A stretch of 64,000 nucleotides of DNA from DASTFY01 sp963769115 (lineage in GTDB: Bacteria; Actinomycetota; Acidimicrobiia; Acidimicrobiales; Ilumatobacteraceae). A program made the position numbers and the translations under genes. Under the pieces are notes generated by a model. The model did no database searches. It was not told the origin of the DNA and saw only the letters and a list, made by a program, of their open reading frames with translations. The DNA lies in assembly GCA_963769115.1 (NCBI GenBank), contig CAVYKN010000010.1, positions 1-64,000 on the forward strand, in the 5' to 3' direction. This document shows positions 47,624 to 56,650 of the stretch, piece by piece (the stretch's first letter is position 1; each line of letters starts with the position of its first letter).

Positions 47624-49003
47624 ATGACCCGGACGCCGACGGTGCTGTGGTTCCGGCGCGACCTCCGCCTGGCCGACCATCCGGCGCTGTGCGCGGCGAC
47701 GGCCGACGGGCCGGTCACGCCGCTCTTCGTGCTCGACCCGGTCTTCCTGTCGAGGGCCGGCGCCCCCCGGCTGGCCTTCCTGTCGTCGGGCCTGGCCGCG
47801 CTCGACGAGGCCATGGGCGGGGCGCTCGTCGTGCGCACCGGCGACCCGGCAACCGTCGTCCCCGCGCTCGCCGCCGAGGTCGGCGCCCGAGCCGTGCACG
47901 CCACCGCCGACTTCGGTCCGTATGGCCGCCGGCGGGATCGAGCGGTTGCGACCGCGCTCGAGGCCGGCGGCCGTTCGCTGGTGCTGACCGGCTCGCCGTA
48001 CGCGGCCGATCCCGGATCGGTGACGAAGGGCGACGGCTCCCCCTACTCGGTGTTCACGCCGTTCTCGAAGGCCTGGCGGGCGGCCGGCTGGGCCCCGCCT
48101 CTGCCCGAGCCGCAGACCGAGTGGCGTGGCCGTCCGCAGTTCGGGTCGGACCCGCTGCCGACCCCACCGGCCGTCGACGCGGAGCTGCCCCCCGCCGGCG
48201 AGGAGGCGGCACACGCCCGGTGGGAGGCGTTCGCGTCAGGCCCGCTCGGGCGCTACGCATCCGGACGCAATCGGCCCGATCTCGCGAGTACCAGCGGGCT
48301 GTCCCCCTACCTGCACTTCGGGATGATCCACCCCCGCCAGCTCTTGAGCGAGCTCGGCGCGTCGAAGTCCGAGCGCGTCTTCGCCACCGAGCTGGGCTGG
48401 CGGGAGTTCTACGCCGACGTCCTCCACCACCACCCCCGTTCCGGCTGGGAGAACCTCAACCGGCGCATGGACGCCATGCCGGTCGACACCGGGTCCGACG
48501 CGCGCCGTCGCTTCGAGACGTGGCAGCGGGGGGAGACCGGCTACCCGATCGTGGACGCCGGCATGCGCCAGCTCCTGGCCCGAGGATGGATGCACAACCG
48601 CATCCGGATGGTGGTCGCCAGCTTCCTCGTGAAGGACCTGCACCTGCCGTGGCAGTGGGGCGCCCGCCACTTCATGACGCAACTGGTCGACGGTGATCTG
48701 GCGTCCAACAGCCACGGATGGCAATGGACGGCAGGCACGGGCACGGACGCCGCTCCCTACTTCCGCATCTTCAACCCGATCACGCAATCGACGCGGTTCG
48801 ATCCCGAGGGTGCCTACATCCGCCGGTGGTTGCCCGAGCTGGCGCACGTCGACGGCGACGATGTGCACGCCCCCTGGGAGTCCAAGCGGGGGATCCCGCT
48901 CGGGTACCACCCGCCGATGGTGGACCACCGGGAGGAGCGGGCGGAGTCGCTGCGCCGCTACGACCTGGTCAAGGCCCCGGTGACAGGAGGGCCCGCTGGA
49001 TAG
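47624..49003 (+). CDS. phr: Deoxyribodipyrimidine photolyase (class I)
   Basis: 459 residues. N-terminal antenna domain TPTVLWFRRDLRLADHPALC; FAD domain with ELGWREFYADVLHHHPRSGW, GETGYPIVDAGMRQLLARGW, MHNRIRMVVASFLVKDLHLP and GDLASNSHGWQWTAGTGTDA, including the Asn and Trp residues that contact flavin and lesion. It repairs UV-induced cyclobutane dimers using light. Starts 13 bases after the MFS stop, so probably the same operon. Confidence 0.93.
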   Translation: MTRTPTVLWFRRDLRLADHPALCAATADGPVTPLFVLDPVFLSRAGAPRLAFLSSGLAALDEAMGGALVVRTGDPATVVPALAAEVGARAVHATADFGPYGRRRDRAVATALEAGGRSLVLTGSPYAADPGSVTKGDGSPYSVFTPFSKAWRAAGWAPPLPEPQTEWRGRPQFGSDPLPTPPAVDAELPPAGEEAAHARWEAFASGPLGRYASGRNRPDLASTSGLSPYLHFGMIHPRQLLSELGASKSERVFATELGWREFYADVLHHHPRSGWENLNRRMDAMPVDTGSDARRRFETWQRGETGYPIVDAGMRQLLARGWMHNRIRMVVASFLVKDLHLPWQWGARHFMTQLVDGDLASNSHGWQWTAGTGTDAAPYFRIFNPITQSTRFDPEGAYIRRWLPELAHVDGDDVHAPWESKRGIPLGYHPPMVDHREERAESLRRYDLVKAPVTGGPAG

Positions 49004-49026
49004 CCTGGCTCCAGCGGGGTGACCTC

Positions 49027-50040
49027 ATGCTCGACGAACGCAAGTCCAAGATCCTCAGGGCCATCGTCCGTGAGTACATCGAGACGGCGCAGCCCGTCGG
49101 GTCTTCGCACGTGGCCGCGGACGCCACGCTGAAGGTGTCGCCGGCGACCATCCGCAACGAGATGGCCGTGCTCGAGCAGGAGGGGTACCTGCGCCAGCCG
49201 TACACCTCGGCCGGGCGGGTGCCGACCGACAAGGCGTACCGGGTCTACGTGGACGAGATCGCGCAGCCCGGCGTCCTGGACGACGCCCGCAGCGAGCAGG
49301 TGCGGGACTTCTTCGCCAGCGCCCACGGTGCACTCGAGCGCATGCTGCAGCACACGACCGGTCTGCTGACCCAGCTGACCAGCTACACCGCGGTCGTCAC
49401 GGCCTCGACGGCCGAGATCGCCAAGGTGCGCTCGGTCCAGCTCGTGTCGCTGTCGGAGCGGGAGCTGATGCTGGTGGCGGTGCTGTCCAACGGCACCGTC
49501 GAGAACGTCACCTTCGAGCGCGAGCCGGATGTGTCCGACGTCGTGGTCGACGGCGCGTCCGCGCTGCTGGCCAGGCACGGCACGGGCTCGAGCCTCGCCG
49601 ACCTGGGGGACGCGTCCCTGCCCCCGCCGCCCGACGGCGACGATCCAGTCTTCCGGCTGGCCCGGCGGGGCCTCGAGGAGCTGCGGTCCCGCAGCCACCG
49701 TCCGGATGACCACCTGTACATCGGCGGAGCGGCTTCAGTGGCGTCGGCCTTCGATGCCGTCGACGTCGTGCGCAACGTGCTGGTCACCCTCGAGCAGGAG
49801 TACGTCGTGGTGTCGCTGATCCGCGACATGCTCGACCGCAACGTGTCCGTCGCCATCGGCGCCGAGCACGGGATCGAGCAACTCGCCGTGTGCTCGGTGG
49901 TCGTGGCGCCGTACATCGTCGAGGGCGAGGCGGTCGGCACGGTGGGCCTGCTCGGGCCGACGCGCATGAACTACCCGCAGGCTCTGGCCGCTGTCGACGT
50001 GGTCAGCCAGCGCCTCGGCGAGCGCCTGTCCGAGGGGTAG
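49027..50040 (+). CDS. hrcA: Heat-inducible transcription repressor HrcA
   Basis: 337 residues. Winged-helix start LDERKSKILRAIVREYIETA, then PVGSSHVAADATLKVSPATI and RNEMAVLEQEGYLRQPYTSA with GRVPTDKAYR; the GAF-like middle (IGAEHGIEQLAVCSVVVAPY) and GLLGPTRMNYPQALAAVDVV end are typical. HrcA binds CIRCE elements and represses chaperone genes. No CIRCE dyad was seen directly upstream; dnaJ follows 21 bases later. Confidence 0.96.
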   Translation: MLDERKSKILRAIVREYIETAQPVGSSHVAADATLKVSPATIRNEMAVLEQEGYLRQPYTSAGRVPTDKAYRVYVDEIAQPGVLDDARSEQVRDFFASAHGALERMLQHTTGLLTQLTSYTAVVTASTAEIAKVRSVQLVSLSERELMLVAVLSNGTVENVTFEREPDVSDVVVDGASALLARHGTGSSLADLGDASLPPPPDGDDPVFRLARRGLEELRSRSHRPDDHLYIGGAASVASAFDAVDVVRNVLVTLEQEYVVVSLIRDMLDRNVSVAIGAEHGIEQLAVCSVVVAPYIVEGEAVGTVGLLGPTRMNYPQALAAVDVVSQRLGERLSEG

Positions 50041-50061
50041 CCGCAGTAGCCTCACGGCGAC

Positions 50062-51192
50062 ATGGCCGAGGACTTCTACGCGTTGCTCGGCGTCCGTCCA
50101 GACGCCTCGGCGGAGGACCTCAAGCGCGCCTACCGGCAGCGGGCGCGGGAGCTCCATCCGGACGCCAAACCGGGTGACGCCAAGGCCGAGGAGCGGTTCA
50201 AGGCGGTCTCGCGCGCGTACGAGGTGCTGTCCGACCCCGAGCAGCGGGTCAGGTACGACCGCTACGGCGAGGCCGGCGTCGCCGGTGCGTCGGGCCGCGG
50301 CGGTGCCGACTTCTTCAACGCCGGCGGCGGGCTCGGCGACCTGTTCGACGCCTTCTTCGGCGGCAACCCCTTCGGCGGGAGCTCGTCCGGGCCCGCTGGA
50401 CCGCCGCGGGGCCAGGACCTCGAGATCCAGGCCGACATCTCCTTCGAGGACGCCGTTTTCGGCACGACGATGCCCGTCACCGTCAAGACCGCCGTGCGCT
50501 GCGAGCACTGCGACGGCCTCGGCGCCGAGCCGGGGACGAAGCCCGTGACCTGCATCGAGTGCGCGGGGACGGGACAGGTCCGGCGGGTGCGCCAGAGCCT
50601 GCTCGGCCAGATGGTCACCGCCTCGGCCTGCCCTCGATGCGGCGGTCTCGGCGAGGTGATCGTGACGCCGTGCGAGGTCTGCTCGGGCCACGGACGGCTG
50701 ATCGAGGATCGGACGTTCCAGGTGGACGTGCCGGCCGGGGTCGACAGCGGGTCGACGCTGCGGCTGAGCGGGCGGGGCGCGGTCGGTCCGCGCGGCGGGG
50801 GAACGGGCGACCTCTACGTCCACCTCCGGGTCCGGCCCCACGACCGGTACGACCGGGTCGACAACGATCTGGTCACCACCGTCCACGTCTCGATCGTGCA
50901 GGCCGCGCTCGGCACCACGGTGACCCTGCCGACCCTCGACGGCGAGGAGGAGCTCCGCATCCCCGCCGGCACGCAGTCGGGCCGCGTGTTCACGCTCCGC
51001 GGTCGTGGCGTCCCCGCGGTGCGGGGGCGGGGCCGGGGGGATCTGCGGGTGGAGCTCGTGGTGGACGTACCGACGAAGCTCACGCCGACGCAGGAGGAGC
51101 TCATGCGGCGCCTGGCCGAGGAGCTGGGCGATCCGGTCGAGCCGCCCGGCGGGCAGGGCATCATGTCCCGCATCAAGTCCGCCTTCTCGTGA
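50062..51192 (+). CDS. dnaJ: Chaperone protein DnaJ
   Basis: 376 residues. J-domain with HPD in QRARELHPDAKPGDAKAEER; Gly/Phe region (DFFNAGGGLGDLFDAFFGGN); four zinc motifs CEHCDGLG, CIECAGTG, CPRCGGLG and CEVCSGHG; then the two beta-barrel substrate-binding domains. DnaJ delivers unfolded proteins to DnaK. dnaK and grpE are not in the window. This copy, linked to hrcA, corresponds to the DnaJ2 type of actinobacteria. Confidence 0.97.
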   Translation: MAEDFYALLGVRPDASAEDLKRAYRQRARELHPDAKPGDAKAEERFKAVSRAYEVLSDPEQRVRYDRYGEAGVAGASGRGGADFFNAGGGLGDLFDAFFGGNPFGGSSSGPAGPPRGQDLEIQADISFEDAVFGTTMPVTVKTAVRCEHCDGLGAEPGTKPVTCIECAGTGQVRRVRQSLLGQMVTASACPRCGGLGEVIVTPCEVCSGHGRLIEDRTFQVDVPAGVDSGSTLRLSGRGAVGPRGGGTGDLYVHLRVRPHDRYDRVDNDLVTTVHVSIVQAALGTTVTLPTLDGEEELRIPAGTQSGRVFTLRGRGVPAVRGRGRGDLRVELVVDVPTKLTPTQEELMRRLAEELGDPVEPPGGQGIMSRIKSAFS

Positions 51193-51215
51193 CCCGGTGA
51201 GCGACCGGCCCGGAT

Positions 51216-51911
51216 GTGCTGAACCCCCGGACGGCGGCGGCCCACGTCTACGTCTCCTCGGTCGACGAGCCCGTCCTCGAGGCCGCTGACCGCCACCATC
51301 TGCAGCGGGTGCTGCGCCTGCGGGCGGGCGCGGAGATCACGGTGGGGGATGGGAAGGGCCGCTGGCGTCCGGCCGTGCTCGGCGAGGAGCTGCAGCCGCT
51401 CGGGCCCGTGGCGACGGAGGCTGCAGCCCTCCCGCCGCTGGCGGTCGGCTTCGCCGTGGTGAAGGGCGACCGCCCCGACCTGGTCGTTCGGGCGCTGACG
51501 GAGGTCGGGATCGACCGCATCGTGCCGCTCCACAGCGCCCGGAGCGTGGTGCGCTGGACGGTCTCTCGGCGGCTGGAGGCCGTAGAACGGCTCCGACGCG
51601 TCGTGCGGAGCGCCGGCATGCAGAGCCGCCGGGTGTGGCTGCCGGAGGTCTGCGACGTCCAGGACGTCGGTGACCTGATCGCCGCCGGCGGTGACGAGGT
51701 GGCACTGGCCGTCCCCGGCGAGGTGCGGGCCGTCGAGCGGCCGACCGTGCTGATCGGCCCGGAGGGCGGATGGACACCTGAGGAGCTGGACATGGGCGGC
51801 GGATCGGTGGCGCACGTCGGGCTCGGGCCCCACGTCCTGCGGTCCGAGACGGCTGCCATCGCGGCGGGGGTGCTGCTGGTCGCCGGGTTCCGCCGCGCCC
51901 CATCCGCCTGA
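51216..51911 (+). CDS. rsmE: 16S rRNA (uracil1498-N3)-methyltransferase RsmE
   Basis: 231 residues from GTG 51216. N-terminal PUA-like domain (HHLQRVLRLRAGAEITVGDG) and SPOUT methyltransferase knot: VLIGPEGGWTPEELDM and GLGPHVLRSETAAIAAGVLL. Methylates U1498 of 16S rRNA. Located directly after dnaJ, the widespread order. Confidence 0.95.
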   Translation: MLNPRTAAAHVYVSSVDEPVLEAADRHHLQRVLRLRAGAEITVGDGKGRWRPAVLGEELQPLGPVATEAAALPPLAVGFAVVKGDRPDLVVRALTEVGIDRIVPLHSARSVVRWTVSRRLEAVERLRRVVRSAGMQSRRVWLPEVCDVQDVGDLIAAGGDEVALAVPGEVRAVERPTVLIGPEGGWTPEELDMGGGSVAHVGLGPHVLRSETAAIAAGVLLVAGFRRAPSA

Positions 51912-52011
51912 GCGCACTCGGTGGTCGGCGCCCACCCTCCGCGGTCGGGAATGCACCGATGGTCGCCATCTCGGCACGCGGAGGGCGGTGACGCCAGCAC
52001 AGGCTGGTTTT

Positions 52012-52024
52012 TCACTCTGCGTGG
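52012..52024 (+). promoter_or_regulatory. Near-consensus BldD box
   Basis: TCACTCTGCGTGG matches 12 of 13 positions of the Streptomyces BldD consensus TnACnC(A/T)GnGTnA (last A is G). It is 36-48 bases ahead of the bldD-like start, where an autoregulatory operator would be expected. Confidence 0.5.
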
Positions 52025-52060
52025 TCTTCCTTGTGGTACCAATCCTCCGTGGTCAAGAAC

Positions 52061-52597
52061 ATGGAAACCGAGAACCCCACCGGCGAAGACGGCGCCGGCT
52101 CCCCCTACGCCCGCCTCGTGGGCCAGCGCCTGCGGTCGATCCGGGCGCAGAAGAAGCTGTCGCTGGACGCCGTCGAGGAGCTCTCGAGCGGCGAGTTCAA
52201 GGCGTCGGTGCTCGGTGCCTACGAACGCGGTGAGCGGGCGATCTCCGTGCCCCGGCTGGCCCGGCTGGCCCTCATCTACGAGGCACCGGTCGACCAGCTC
52301 CTTCCCGATCCGGGCGACACCGACGGCGCACCGCCGGCCAACCGCGGTGGCTCGGGCGAGAAGGTGGCCGTCGATCTCAGCCGCCTGGCCGAGCTGGACG
52401 GGCCCAACTTCGAGATGCTGGCCCGCTACCTGAAGATGATCCAGCACGCCCGCGGGGACTTCAACGGCAAGGTGCTGACCATCCGGGCCGACGACATGCG
52501 GGCGGTGGCGGCCATGTTCGACCTCACCATCGACCAGGCGATCCGTAAGCTCGACGCGTGGGGTCTGCGCTTCAACCCCAACGCGCCGAAGGAGTGA
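52061..52597 (+). CDS. BldD-like transcriptional regulator
   Basis: 178 residues from ATG 52061 (GTG 52049 and TTG 52031 are in frame). N-terminal HTH: YARLVGQRLRSIRAQKKLSL, then GAYERGERAISVPRLARLAL. C-terminal domain LDGPNFEMLARYLKMIQHAR continues RGDFNGKVLTIRADD, close to the BldD cyclic-di-GMP signature RGD-x8-RQDD (Q is A here). In Streptomyces, BldD with c-di-GMP represses development genes and itself. hemW overlaps its stop (GTGA). A BldD box lies upstream. Confidence 0.88.
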   Translation: METENPTGEDGAGSPYARLVGQRLRSIRAQKKLSLDAVEELSSGEFKASVLGAYERGERAISVPRLARLALIYEAPVDQLLPDPGDTDGAPPANRGGSGEKVAVDLSRLAELDGPNFEMLARYLKMIQHARGDFNGKVLTIRADDMRAVAAMFDLTIDQAIRKLDAWGLRFNPNAPKE

Positions 52598-53689
52598 CGG
52601 CAGCGTCCGTAGCGCCATTCGGCGTCTATCTCCACATCCCGTTCTACGCGGCGCGCTGCGACTACTGCGCCTTCGCCACCTGGACGGACCGCCACCACCT
52701 GGTGGCGTCAGTACCTCGACGCGATGCAGGCCGAGATCGCGGCGGCTGTTGCGGCAGGCGCGCCCAGTGGGCTCAGCCCCGGCGGCGTGACGAGCGTGTT
52801 CGTGGGCGGCGGGACCCCGTCGCTGGTGCCGCGCGGCCGACCTGGCGCGGGTGGTGGCGTCGCTGCCGCTGGCGGCCGGAGCCGAGGTCACGGTGGAGTG
52901 CAACCCGGACGACGTGACGGCCGCACTCCTGGCCACGTACCGCGCCGCCGGCGTGAACCGACTCTCGTTCGGCGTGCAGTCGATGGTGCCGCACGTCTTG
53001 GCGGCGTTGGGCCGCACGCACGACCCGGACAACGTGCGTCGCGGCGTGGCGCTGGCCCGTGACGCCGGCTTCGACACCTTCAACCTGGACATCATCTACG
53101 GCACGGTGGGGGAGTCCCTGGCCGACTGGGAGCACACCGTCCGCTCCGTGCTCGCACTCGAACCGCCCCACGTCTCCGCCTACGGCCTGACCGTCGAAGC
53201 CGGGACCCCGCTGGCCCTGGACCCTGCCCGCTACCCCGACGACGACGACCAGGCCGCGAAGTACGAGGTGGCCGACACGCTGCTGGCGGAGGCGGGCCTG
53301 GCCAGCTACGAGATCTCCAACTGGGCCCGACCCGGTCACGAATGCCGGCACAACCTCGTGTACTGGAGCCAGGGCGACTACCTGGGCTTCGGCTGCGCCG
53401 CGCACTCGCACCGCGCCGGCCGGCGCTGGTGGAACGTCCGGACCCCCGAGCGGTACATCGGGCTGGTGAGGGCGGGCCTGCCCGCCGAGGCGGCCGGCGA
53501 GGACCTGGATGCCGAGACCCGTCGCCTCGAAGGCCTGCAACTGGCGCTGCGGACGCGCGACGGCGTGCCCCATTCGGCGTTGGCCGTGGACGACCTGCCG
53601 GACGGACTCGTCGAACCGGACGGCGACCGGGTGGTGCTGACCCGGGCCGGCCGCTGGTGGCCAACGAGGTTTCACTGCGCCTCCGCTGA
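52594..53689 (+). CDS. hemW: HemW-like radical SAM protein (three frameshifts, first Fe-S Cys replaced)
   Basis: GTG 52594 starts TAASVAPFGVYLHIPFYAAR, then CDYCAFATW. Radical SAM enzymes need CxxxCxxC; here the first Cys is Tyr (TAC for TGC). Frames shift near 52705, 52835 and 53660. Rejoined, the protein continues SVFVGGGTPSLVP, VTVECNPDDVTAALLATYRA, GVNRLSFGVQSM, ISNWARPGHECRHNLVYWSQ, GDYLGFGCAAHSH and ends LVANEVSLRLR. HemW is a heme chaperone, formerly called oxygen-independent coproporphyrinogen oxidase. Given the indels, the Tyr may also be a base error. Confidence 0.8.
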
Positions 53690-53814
53690 ACCACGCTGCG
53701 GCGGTCCGCACGCGGTTCTCGCGGGGATCAGTTGCCGGTTCCGGTACTGAGGGCCGCGAGAACGGCTCGACCAGATGTCTGCGGCGCCGACCGGCTGGTA
53801 GCGTTCGCGGCTCC

Positions 53815-53888
53815 GGGCGCGTAGCTCAGTTGGTTAGAGCGCCACCTTGACACGGTGGAGGTCACACGTTCGAGTCGTGCCGTGCCCA
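53815..53888 (+). tRNA. tRNA-Val(GAC)
   Basis: 74 bases: acceptor GGGCGCG/CGTGCCC (one G-T pair), D-arm GCTC-AGTTGGTTA-GAGC, anticodon stem CCACC/GGTGG with loop TTGACAC (anticodon GAC, valine), T-arm ACACG-TTCGAGT-CGTGC (outer pair A-C mismatched), discriminator A. CCA is not encoded. Confidence 0.95.
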
Positions 53889-55066
53889 CGGAGAGAGCCC
53901 ACGTAGATGGGTATTTCTACGGCGGCCGCCCGAGCGGCGAAGTCGGACCAGGTGCACAGAAGTGCACAGCACTCGACGGGTCTGGCTGCGCTGGAACGGC
54001 ACCAGACGGACGGCCCGGACGGGTTGCTGATCAGCGCCGAGGCCGACCGCGGGGCGCTCTGAGACGACGGTCGGGGCCCGGTTCGGGTCGGGTTCGATGC
54101 GTTGCTCCCACGGCGATGCCGGCCGCCCACGCCCGCCCGGTGGGAGCTGCGCCGCGTGGCGGGCGTCGCGGGCCAGATACCAGTGGTCTGCGACACGAGC
54201 GCGCCACGAGCTCGGGGTTGGAACAGCACCTGCTGGTGCACGTACGCCTCGTCGGCATCGCCCTCGGCGAAGAGCAGCTTGGCCGCGGTGCGGCCGAGGA
54301 GCTGGCGGGGCTGCGCCGGACGACGGCCGAGGGTGGTTGCACGCTGACGCTTCGTGGGCGGGCCGTCCCGAGGGTCTACGCCTTGACCTGCCCGTGCTGG
54401 CGGCGGTCGGGACCGGCGTGCGCGATCCTTCTCCCTCCACGGGCTGCGGGGCGGCTCATTGCCAGGACCGGCTTGTCGCGTGTGGACGTGGGCGACGATC
54501 GGTCTGCCCGAAGTCAACTCGATCGGCCTCAGGCGCTCGCGGAGAGCCACGCGCGGCCGCGAGGGGCGGGATGCGCGACAGCTGTGTTCTCCCTGCTCGT
54601 GGGGCCAGTCAGGCTGCCTAGGCGGTCGAGACCTTGTGCCTCACTCACCGTCCCGCAGATGAAGCCCGACTGCGGTGATGGCACCCGCGCGCCAGCGGTG
54701 GCGAGGCGTGAGCCCGGTCCTATGGCTGTGGGACCTCGGCCGGCAGACAGAGCTCCTGGGACAAGCCCGTACCGGGCGCCCGTCGCATGGGGGCTGCCTA
54801 GCGGCGAGCCCGGCGCGGAGATTCTCATCTGTGAGTCACCACCACGCTCGCGCTTGTCCGGCGCGTGTGCCGTAGCATCCCGACGCACGGGCATAGCGTG
54901 TCCGAGATCGTCGTGGGCATGATCAGAACCACGACGAGAGATCTGGCGATTGAGCACACGGAGCGGTGGAGCACATGGGCGGGCGTATCGGCAAACACCA
55001 CGTCGAGTGGCAAGGCGGCTTGGCGGATGGTTCACGTGAACCGACCCTCCGCGCACGAGGGGATCG
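53889..55066. other. 1.2 kb without a supported gene, downstream of tRNA-Val
   Basis: Long frames are open on both strands but none shows a domain or consistent codon use. A short plus-strand string SPVLWLWDLGRQTELLGQA near 54710-54770 echoes VLWFWDLGSKSLFRDEA at the start of the following glycosyltransferase, so part of this may be a decayed duplicate. The position next to a tRNA suits an integration hotspot; no integrase is visible. Confidence 0.4.
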
Positions 55067-56617
55067 ATGAGTCGGACCATGCGCTTCGTCTCGGCGGAGT
55101 CGTCGGCGAGGCCGATCCAGGATCCCGGGCGGCCGGGGAAGGCCGCGTCCCGCGGTCGGCTCGCGATCGGTGCGCTCACGGTGTTCGCAGCCGTCTTGTG
55201 GTTTTGGGACCTCGGTTCGAAGAGCCTTTTCCGAGACGAGGCGTTTACCGCCTCGACCGTCCTTGGACCGTGGGGAGAATTCTTCAAGCTCTCGGTTGAG
55301 CACGAGTCCAACGGAGTGCTCCACACGCTGCTCTTACGGGCGCTGACGGTGTTCGGAGACTCCGAGGTGCTGTTGCGATCTCTCTCCGTGTTGAGTCTCG
55401 TCGCGCTAGTACCGATAGTAGGTGCGATCGGGTGGCGTCTAGCCTCGCCGCGAGTCGGCGTCTTGGCCGGCGCGCTGCTCGTCGTCAACGGCAGCGTCGC
55501 GGCGAACGCGCAGAACGCACGCACGTACGCGTTGTCGATGTTGATCGCCGGTGTCGCGACGCTGTTGTTCGTGCTCGACGTGGAGCGGCCTCGTCGGGCC
55601 ACCCTCCTCGGATGGTCGCTGTGTTGTGTCCTCCTCGCGTACACGCACATCGTCGGGGTGCTGCTTGTCCTGTGCCACCTCGTCTCGCTCTGGTTCCTCC
55701 CGCGGTCGCAACGAACGGTCCGCCGCCACGTGATCGCGGCCGCGGTCGTCCTGCTCGCATCGCTCCCGCTGGCCGTGCTGATCACCGGGCACAACGAGGG
55801 TCGGCCCAGCCAGAGCGCCTTCCGCCCGGGTGCTTATCGCGACGTGCTGTTCACCATCACCGGGCGGGCAGGTCTCATCGGGCTCGCGGCATTTGCCATC
55901 ATGGGCTTCTTCGCGGTTCGGTCCACGGCACGGGTCTGGCGCAGAGAGCTCCACGGACGTCAGCCGTGGGCGCATGCGCTGCTCCTGAGCTGGGCTGGGT
56001 TGCCACCGCTGATGTTGATCGCAATCAGCCCGGTGAGCCCGATGGTCATCGGCCGCTACGTCCTTTTCTGCTTGCCGGGCATCCTGCTGTACGCGGCCGT
56101 GGGGCTCGACGATGCAGTGAGCACCGCTCGCTACCGTCATGGGCTCGCAGGTCTGGCACGATACGCCCCCGCGGCGCTCGCATTGGTCGCGGGTGCCTAC
56201 GGCCTGCGGTATTGGTACTCGGACGGCGGCTCGGAGGACTGGCGGGGAGCAGCCAGTCACGTGTTCGATCAGGCCACACCGCAGGATCGCATCCTGTTCG
56301 CCAACGATTCGGTACGCCTCTTCTTCGAGTACTACGGCCGCTTCGATACCCACGCGACGATGCCTCAACCCGTCTACCCACCCGATCCTTGGGGAAGCTA
56401 CGAGACCGGAGATCACACCTATGAGTCATTCGACCGGGAGATCGTGGATCAGCTCGTGGCAGAGCCGGCAGGGAAAGTGTGGGTCGTGATCGGACTCGAT
56501 CACGACAACACGACGGAAGTGCCAGAGCTGCTCAGTCCGCTCACTGCCGACTATAGCCTCGTGGACCGTCAACTGTTCCGAGGTGACATCGAGGTGCTCC
56601 TGTTCGAGCCGTCGTGA
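55067..56617 (+). CDS. Glycosyltransferase family 39-like membrane protein
   Basis: 516 residues. Helix 1 (LAIGALTVFAAVLWFWDLGS) is followed by the loop FRDEAFTAS with the acidic pair expected in the catalytic first loop of GT-C enzymes; about ten more helices (VLAGALLVVNGSVAANAQNA, GWSLCCVLLAYTHIVGVLLV) and a 130-residue C-terminal extracytoplasmic part. GT-C enzymes move sugars from polyprenyl carriers onto proteins or glycans. It holds a TTA codon at 55334 and looks less GC-biased than the backbone. ATG 55079 is an alternative start. Confidence 0.85.
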   Translation: MSRTMRFVSAESSARPIQDPGRPGKAASRGRLAIGALTVFAAVLWFWDLGSKSLFRDEAFTASTVLGPWGEFFKLSVEHESNGVLHTLLLRALTVFGDSEVLLRSLSVLSLVALVPIVGAIGWRLASPRVGVLAGALLVVNGSVAANAQNARTYALSMLIAGVATLLFVLDVERPRRATLLGWSLCCVLLAYTHIVGVLLVLCHLVSLWFLPRSQRTVRRHVIAAAVVLLASLPLAVLITGHNEGRPSQSAFRPGAYRDVLFTITGRAGLIGLAAFAIMGFFAVRSTARVWRRELHGRQPWAHALLLSWAGLPPLMLIAISPVSPMVIGRYVLFCLPGILLYAAVGLDDAVSTARYRHGLAGLARYAPAALALVAGAYGLRYWYSDGGSEDWRGAASHVFDQATPQDRILFANDSVRLFFEYYGRFDTHATMPQPVYPPDPWGSYETGDHTYESFDREIVDQLVAEPAGKVWVVIGLDHDNTTEVPELLSPLTADYSLVDRQLFRGDIEVLLFEPS

Positions 56618-56650
56618 CCGACAGCTCGACCGGTGGCGTGCGCTCGCGGG

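Noticed and set aside
49004..49026. CIRCE element upstream of hrcA
   Set aside because: No TTAGCACTC/GAGTGCTAA-type dyad; the gene seems to be read from the photolyase operon.
53855..54922. 355-codon plus-strand frame after tRNA-Val
   Set aside because: Begins inside the tRNA, has no domain and mixed codon pattern.
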